Of a DNA stretch of 9,773 nucleotides, positions 6,680 through 9,773 are shown one piece after another; position 1 is the first letter of the stretch; every line of letters begins with the position of its first letter. The translations under genes were made by a program, and so were the position numbers. The stretch covers positions 1-9,773 of the forward strand of contig JAEYUK010000213.1 in the NCBI GenBank assembly GCA_023432655.1. Direction: 5' to 3'. The DNA comes from Pseudomonadota bacterium (lineage in GTDB: Bacteria; Bdellovibrionota; Bacteriovoracia; Bacteriovoracales; Bacteriovoracaceae). The notes under the pieces are model-generated. The model did not search any database. It had not been told where the DNA came from and saw only the letters and a program-made list of their open reading frames with translations.

Positions 6680-7483
6680 CTAATTATTGGCCACATTCTG
6701 CTTAGGAATGCATGTTTTAACGATGGTGGAATTGATACGGCCCATTTCCTTCGTTTCCTCTAAATAAGGCGTAAAATCGCCATAATGATCATGAGTGAAG
6801 TGAGTGTTGCCGTAGCGGTATCGATAAAAATTGGTCGCTCTTGGATAGTTACTGTCCAGGACTTCCAGTAGGTAGCCATTCTCTTCTGGCTTCACATTCA
6901 CCACCAGCCAGGCGTGAGCAGTAATCCCTTTAATCTGAAGCTTCTGGTAGGCGATATTGCCTCTAATCTCAACCTCACGATAAAGTTCATCCATAAGAGT
7001 TTTTAACTTATCAGCACTTACAATTGAATTTCCCCTTAAACCTCTAATCCAAGCAAATTTAGCGCCATCAGCGATTTGCCAAGCCTCAAGTTCGGCTTGA
7101 ATAAGATCATGATAAGCTCTGCTAAATTCTACAAAATGGTTGAAGCCTGGGATGATGACCACTTCTTTAGCGGCCCTTAATTTTTTGATGATTTCTATGG
7201 CTTCTTCGGTGGAAGGTTTTCTAAACTCCGGTCGGAATATGGTTAAATAGAGAGAATTACGCTGAAAGCGTGAATGCCACCAACAAACTCCACCGTTCCC
7301 AATTCCTCCATAGTTTCGGAAAGACATGAGATTATCGCTATTTCGAGTGAGATCTTTGGCAAATTCAGAAGTCGTGCGATCGGTACAGAATTCTTTTAAG
7401 CTATTGGAAGGATTGAAGGCCATACTTTTATAGGAAGTTAGAAGAGTAGCAAAAATAAGGGCATAACGTAGTGTAGTTCTCAT
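6680..7483 (-). CDS. Secreted protein with a putative papain-like Cys-His-Asp/Asn triad
   Basis: The 267-residue product starts with a Sec signal peptide (LRYALIFATLLTSYKSMA, likely cut after residue 22). I do not recognise the family. Three conserved-looking motifs occur in the order expected for papain-like or transglutaminase-like enzymes: GNGGVCWWHSR with Cys67, GITAHAWLVVNV with His190, and LEVLDSNYP with Asp210 and Asn212. The Cys sits at the start of a probable helix after a Gly-rich turn. The His sits in a beta strand. The Asp/Asn is 20-22 residues later in the next strand, which mirrors papain topology. Between them is a helical region (91-175). A role in cleaving protein or peptidoglycan outside the cytoplasm is possible, but catalysis is inference. 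The ATG has AAGGAG 7 bases upstream, and that site lies inside a strong inverted repeat. No terminator is evident after the gene. It is transcribed in the same direction as recX, 91 bases downstream of it. Confidence 0.85.
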   Translation of the reverse strand: MRTTLRYALIFATLLTSYKSMAFNPSNSLKEFCTDRTTSEFAKDLTRNSDNLMSFRNYGGIGNGGVCWWHSRFQRNSLYLTIFRPEFRKPSTEEAIEIIKKLRAAKEVVIIPGFNHFVEFSRAYHDLIQAELEAWQIADGAKFAWIRGLRGNSIVSADKLKTLMDELYREVEIRGNIAYQKLQIKGITAHAWLVVNVKPEENGYLLEVLDSNYPRATNFYRYRYGNTHFTHDHYGDFTPYLEETKEMGRINSTIVKTCIPKQNVANN

Positions 7484-7489
7484 GGTCTA

Positions 7490-7535
7490 ACTCCTTTACT
7501 GAAATCTGCTTTTTATTTAAACAGATTCAAGGAGT
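7490..7535 (-). promoter_or_regulatory. Hairpin that would sequester the ribosome binding site
   Basis: In the leader of the putative peptidase gene the RNA can fold on itself in two collinear arms. ACUCCUU (7535-7529) pairs with AAGGAGU (7496-7490), and AAUCUG (7527-7522) pairs with CAGAUU (7508-7503). G7528 can additionally pair with C7501. The loop is 13 A/U-rich bases, with a 4-base bulge and a 1-base bulge on the 3' side. All of the Shine-Dalgarno AAGGAG is inside the outer stem, so translation should be low while the stem stands. The gene could be freed by a start site that omits the 5' arm, by an RNA-binding factor, or by melting. Confidence 0.55.
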
Positions 7536-7574
7536 ATCAGAGGGAGAGTTGTAAAAAAGATAAGCGGTGTTTAA

Positions 7575-8060
7575 TTAATAGTCACTTGATTGGCCGGCCA
7601 GATACTTATTAAGATGGATCTTAGCCTCGGAATAATCATGGCCTTTAGAGATAAGAAATCTCATAACTTTGTCTTTGAGTTTCTGTTTTTCAGCAAAATC
7701 AGTTGGAATTTCTTTTGAACGCAACTTTTTAGCGATGAGTTTTTCTACACTGTCCTGGTCAGTAAAACCCAGCTCATCTTCTGCCTGACGAAATTCTTCT
7801 GAGGTGAACTCTAGTTTTTCCAGAGAACCACGTTTTCTAATTTTATCTTCGGCTTCGCCCTTGATCATCCATTTACGAATGAAGAGCCTGCGATAATTCT
7901 CTTCTCTTAAGAGTCCGCGAGATTTTAAAGCAGCAATAACTTCATCAACCTCGTGGGGCAGATTATCTTTTTTCGAGCGGAGCTTTTGCTTCAGTTTAAA
8001 TTCTGAATAATCTTGTCGCGCTAAAAGATGAATGGAGTAATTGTAGATTCGTTGATTCAT
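7575..8060 (-). CDS. recX: Regulatory protein RecX
   Basis: RecX binds RecA filaments and limits their extension. The 161-residue product has the small, highly charged, all-helical character of the family and three helix-bundle repeats. The first (about 4-30) carries SIHLLARQDYSEFKLKQKLRSK, matching the family's 'A...L..R.YS..EL..KL..K'. The second (about 36-70) carries VDEVIAALKSRGLLREENYRRLFIRKWMIKG. The third (about 125-155) carries KLKDKVMRFLISKGHDYSEAKIHLNK. Position directly after recA confirms the assignment. The ATG at 8060 has no recognisable Shine-Dalgarno sequence; no alternative upstream start exists because the recA terminator intervenes. With that strong terminator between the genes, recX is probably made at a low level by read-through, as described for E. 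coli. Confidence 0.95.
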   Translation of the reverse strand: MNQRIYNYSIHLLARQDYSEFKLKQKLRSKKDNLPHEVDEVIAALKSRGLLREENYRRLFIRKWMIKGEAEDKIRKRGSLEKLEFTSEEFRQAEDELGFTDQDSVEKLIAKKLRSKEIPTDFAEKQKLKDKVMRFLISKGHDYSEAKIHLNKYLAGQSSDY

Positions 8061-8078
8061 TAGCTTATTGGTGAAAGT

Positions 8079-8104
8079 AAAAGGGCCACCGAAGTGGCCC
8101 TTTT
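8079..8104 (-). terminator. Strong recA terminator with UUCG tetraloop
   Basis: A 7-bp GC-rich stem, extendable by four A-T pairs to 11 bp, closes a 4-base loop. On the minus strand it reads GGGCCAC-TTCG-GTGGCCC followed by TTTTACTTTC. C(UUCG)G is an exceptionally stable tetraloop. It lies 6 bases after the recA stop and 18 bases before the recX start, separating the two genes transcriptionally. Confidence 0.93.
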
Positions 8105-8110
8105 GGCTTA

Positions 8111-9220
8111 TTATTGAACTTTTGCTTTAGCTTTTGCCGGAGCTTTCTCTTCTTTAATCTCACCTGTTGTCATATCAACATTGGCAGTTGTTTCCGCACC
8201 TTTAGTAATCCCGTGCTTCACGAGAACTTTCTGGCGAATCTCTGTCATAATCTCAGGGTTCGTTCTTAGGAACTCTTTAGAAGCTTCACGGCCTTGGCCT
8301 AGTTTAGAATTGTTATAAGAATACCAAGCACCAGCTTTTTCTACGATACCTTCAGAAGCCGCAACATCAAGAAGATCGCCTTCTTTAGAAATACCAGCAC
8401 CGTACATGATATCAAATTCAACTTCACGGAAAGGAGGAGCTACTTTGTTCTTAACAATTTTAACTCTGGTACGGTTACCAATAACTTCTTCACCATCTTT
8501 AAGAGCACCAGTACGACGGATATCCATACGAACTGAAGCGTAGAATTTAAGAGCGTTACCACCAGTAGTTGTTTCAGGGTTACCGAACATCACACCGATT
8601 TTCATACGAAGTTGGTTAATAAAAATAACAGTACAGTTAGAGCGTGAGATTGAACCAGTAAGTTTACGAAGAGCTTGAGACATAAGTCTTGCTTGTAGAC
8701 CCATGTGAGAGTCTCCCATATCACCTTCAAGTTCAGCCTTCGGAGTAAGAGCAGCAACTGAGTCTACGATAAGTAGGTTAACTGCGCCTGAACGAACAAG
8801 CATATCAGTGATCTCTAGAGCTTGCTCACCAGAGTCCGGCTGAGAGATTAAAGTATTAGGGATATCAACACCTAGTTTTTCTGCATAAACAGTATCAAGC
8901 GCGTGCTCAGCATCGATGAAAGCCACTGTTCCACCAGCTTTTTGGCATTCAGCTGCGATATGAAGAGTCAGAGTTGTTTTACCAGAAGATTCAGGTCCAT
9001 AAATTTCGATGATACGGCCTTGTGGAATACCACCAACACCTAGGGCCAGGTCAATTCCAAGTGAGCCAGTTGAGATGGCCGGAATTTTTTCAGCTGCAGA
9101 AGTTGAGTCCAGGCGCATGATCGCACCTTTACCAAATTGCTTCTCAATTGTGGACAAGGCCAAATCGAGGGCTTTTTTCTTGTTAGCAGCATCAGTGGCG
9201 TTAACGTGATTTAAAGACAT
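8111..9220 (-). CDS. recA: Recombinase RecA
   Basis: RecA forms ATP-dependent filaments on single-stranded DNA, catalyses strand exchange and triggers LexA self-cleavage. At 369 residues the protein is slightly longer than E. coli RecA (353). Visible motifs: Walker A GPESSGKT (75-82), the FIDAEHALD segment with catalytic Glu105, Walker B LLIVDS (149-154), loop L1 around [10 protein letters not shown] (165-174), [21 protein letters not shown] (201-221) with loop L2, and the C-terminal domain with KEGDLLDVA (279-287). The last residues are unusual: after an EIKEEK stretch the tail ends in an Ala/Lys repeat ([10 protein letters not shown]), whereas the E. coli tail is acidic. The ATG has AAGGAG 6 bases upstream. 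Expression is ended by the terminator at 8079-8104. A palindrome over the promoter region suggests repression. Confidence 0.99.
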   Translation of the reverse strand: MSLNHVNATDAANKKKALDLALSTIEKQFGKGAIMRLDSTSAAEKIPAISTGSLGIDLALGVGGIPQGRIIEIYGPESSGKTTLTLHIAAECQKAGGTVAFIDAEHALDTVYAEKLGVDIPNTLISQPDSGEQALEITDMLVRSGAVNLLIVDSVAALTPKAELEGDMGDSHMGLQARLMSQALRKLTGSISRSNCTVIFINQLRMKIGVMFGNPETTTGGNALKFYASVRMDIRRTGALKDGEEVIGNRTRVKIVKNKVAPPFREVEFDIMYGAGISKEGDLLDVAASEGIVEKAGAWYSYNNSKLGQGREASKEFLRTNPEIMTEIRQKVLVKHGITKGAETTANVDMTTGEIKEEKAPAKAKAKVQ

Positions 9221-9250
9221 GAGGTTCTCCTTCGCTCTTGCAAAAAAACG

Positions 9251-9278
9251 GTTATGAAGGTGCGTGTTATATATTCAA
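9251..9278 (-). promoter_or_regulatory. Probable recA promoter
   Basis: On the minus strand TTGAAT (9278-9273) is separated by 16 bases from CATAAC (9256-9251); each hexamer matches the sigma-70 consensus at 4 of 6 positions. An alternative is TTGTCG with a 17-base spacer to TAGCTT slightly upstream. The 161-base interval 9221-9381 between pgpA and recA contains no gene; it holds this promoter, a palindrome and a short direct repeat. Confidence 0.4.
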
Positions 9279-9286
9279 GCTAACAC
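9264..9286. promoter_or_regulatory. Palindrome over the recA -35 region, possible operator
   Basis: GTGTTA (9264-9269) and TAACAC (9281-9286) form a perfect 6-bp inverted repeat with an 11-base centre. The centre covers the proposed -35 hexamer, a place where a repressor dimer would block recA transcription. It does not match the LexA boxes I know for E. coli (CTGT-N8-ACAG) or the TTAC-N3-GTAA reported for Bdellovibrio, so the binding protein is uncertain. Confidence 0.4.
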
Positions 9287-9322
9287 CGCCCTTCGTTTTC
9301 GACAACGGGAAATCTGCAATTT

Positions 9323-9347
9323 TTACGGAAAAATTACGGAAGGGTAA
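9323..9347. repeat. Tandem 11-bp-spaced repeat TTACGGAA upstream of recA
   Basis: TTACGGAA occurs at 9323-9330 and again at 9334-9341, a period of 11 bases or about one helical turn. The second copy continues into GGGTAA, so 9334-9347 also reads as TTAC-N6-GTAA. Face-aligned direct repeats like this can bind a regulator cooperatively. It lies 103 bases or more before the recA start. Confidence 0.35.
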
Positions 9348-9381
9348 AGATTTGATATATTTAGGTGATTCTTGTGTTGCG

Positions 9382-9773
9382 TTAGAAAAATTTCACCATC
9401 AAAAGGGTAAAAATTCCCGCAAAGATACCACTGACGACGTCATCAGTGATGGTTCCCACGCCATGCTCTAAACGGTCAAAGTAAGAGGCGGGCCACAACT
9501 TCACAATGTCAAAAAAGCGAAAGGATCCGAAGACTAGAAAGAGGGTAGGAAAATCGACCGTCATAACAAAACTCCAGGTAATCAGCATCCCAATGACTTC
9601 GTCGATGACGATCCATTGTGGGTCATGGAGGTGATATTTCTTCTGAATCTTCTCAGTAATAAGGACCGAGAGAATATAAAGAACTGCAATAAAAGTAATT
9701 AAATAGTAAATATTTATTTGCAGGTGATGAAGTAGATAGATAAGTGGAATAGTAGCAAGACTTCCCATTGTTC
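9382..9773 (-). CDS. pgpA: Phosphatidylglycerophosphatase A, 5' end outside the window
   Basis: PgpA is an inner-membrane enzyme that dephosphorylates phosphatidylglycerophosphate to phosphatidylglycerol. About 130 residues are visible, with several hydrophobic membrane segments (YYLITFIAVLYILSVLI, MLITWSFVMT, LFLVFGSF, SGIFAGIFTLLM). Family motifs are present in order: GTMGSLATIP, IDEVIGMLIT, FRFFDIVKLWPA and GVGTITDDVVSG, which parallel WDEFVGM, FR.LD..KPWPI and G.GIM.DD..AG of the E. coli protein. The usual Pro in KPWP is Leu here. The Met codon at 9768 is unlikely to be the start: the residue before it is Thr, giving the family's PGTxGSLA motif, so the frame continues off the right edge. 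No terminator is visible between pgpA and recA. Confidence 0.95.
   Translation of the reverse strand, partial: TMGSLATIPLIYLLHHLQINIYYLITFIAVLYILSVLITEKIQKKYHLHDPQWIVIDEVIGMLITWSFVMTVDFPTLFLVFGSFRFFDIVKLWPASYFDRLEHGVGTITDDVVSGIFAGIFTLLMVKFF

Noticed and set aside
7503..7527. AATCTG/CAGATT hairpin as the recX terminator
   Set aside because: It is about 50 bases past the recX stop, has no T-run after it on the minus strand, and is better explained with the outer arm that covers the next ribosome site.
9229..9262. CCTTC/GAAGG pairing that could mask the recA ribosome site
   Set aside because: Only 5 bp with a long loop, and the 5' arm probably lies at or upstream of the transcription start.
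9334..9347. TTAC-N6-GTAA as a Bdellovibrio-type LexA box
   Set aside because: The reported motif has a 3-base gap; this one has 6, so it is noted only as part of a repeat and not called as a LexA site.
9238..9471. Plus-strand open frame of 77 codons across the recA-pgpA interval
   Set aside because: It has no ribosome binding site, covers the recA promoter region and runs antisense into pgpA; its composition looks like a chance frame.
9766..9768. ATG as start of pgpA
   Set aside because: It falls inside the conserved PGTxGSLA motif (Thr precedes the Met), so the gene begins beyond the right edge.
1..9773. Defence system, CRISPR array, prophage, insertion sequence or tRNA
   Set aside because: No repeat arrays, transposase-like frames, terminal inverted repeats or cloverleaf-like segments were seen; the stretches between genes are all under about 165 bases.

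Overview
The window is about 9.8 kb of AT-leaning bacterial chromosome (roughly 40-43% GC by eye). It is packed with genes, almost all on the minus strand. The linkage pgpA, recA, recX, alaS, together with several exported proteins of no recognised family, suggests a predatory bacterium of the Bdellovibrionota, most likely a Bacteriovorax, Peredibacter or Halobacteriovorax relative. This placement is inferred from gene order and protein character, not from a database match.

Read in the direction of minus-strand transcription (right to left), the order is as follows. The 3' part of pgpA (phosphatidylglycerophosphatase A) runs off the right edge. Next come recA, a strong intrinsic terminator with a UUCG tetraloop, and recX. 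They are followed by a secreted protein with a plausible papain-like Cys-His-Asp/Asn triad, a membrane-anchored protein of unknown family, alaS (complete), and an OppA-like lipoprotein translationally coupled to alaS through a GTGA overlap. After a second intrinsic terminator comes a small periplasmic protein that recalls the C-terminal domain of FlgT. One small gene (677-937) runs the other way and overlaps the end of that protein gene by 4 bases. The left edge holds the N-terminal 192 codons of a long-chain acyl-CoA ligase.

The coding content is mostly housekeeping: DNA repair (recA, recX), translation (alaS), phospholipid synthesis (pgpA) and fatty-acid activation. No mobile element, CRISPR array, rRNA, tRNA or obvious defence system is visible. 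The unusual content is in the short intergenic regions. There is a near-consensus sigma-28 (FliA) promoter before the FlgT-like gene and a good sigma-54 (-24/-12) promoter before the membrane-anchored unknown. A 14-bp interrupted hairpin would bury the ribosome binding site of the putative cysteine peptidase. A palindrome overlaps the likely recA -35 element. Together these suggest that accessory secreted genes placed among housekeeping genes have their own motility- or lifestyle-linked control. That interpretation is inference; the sequence elements themselves are directly visible.
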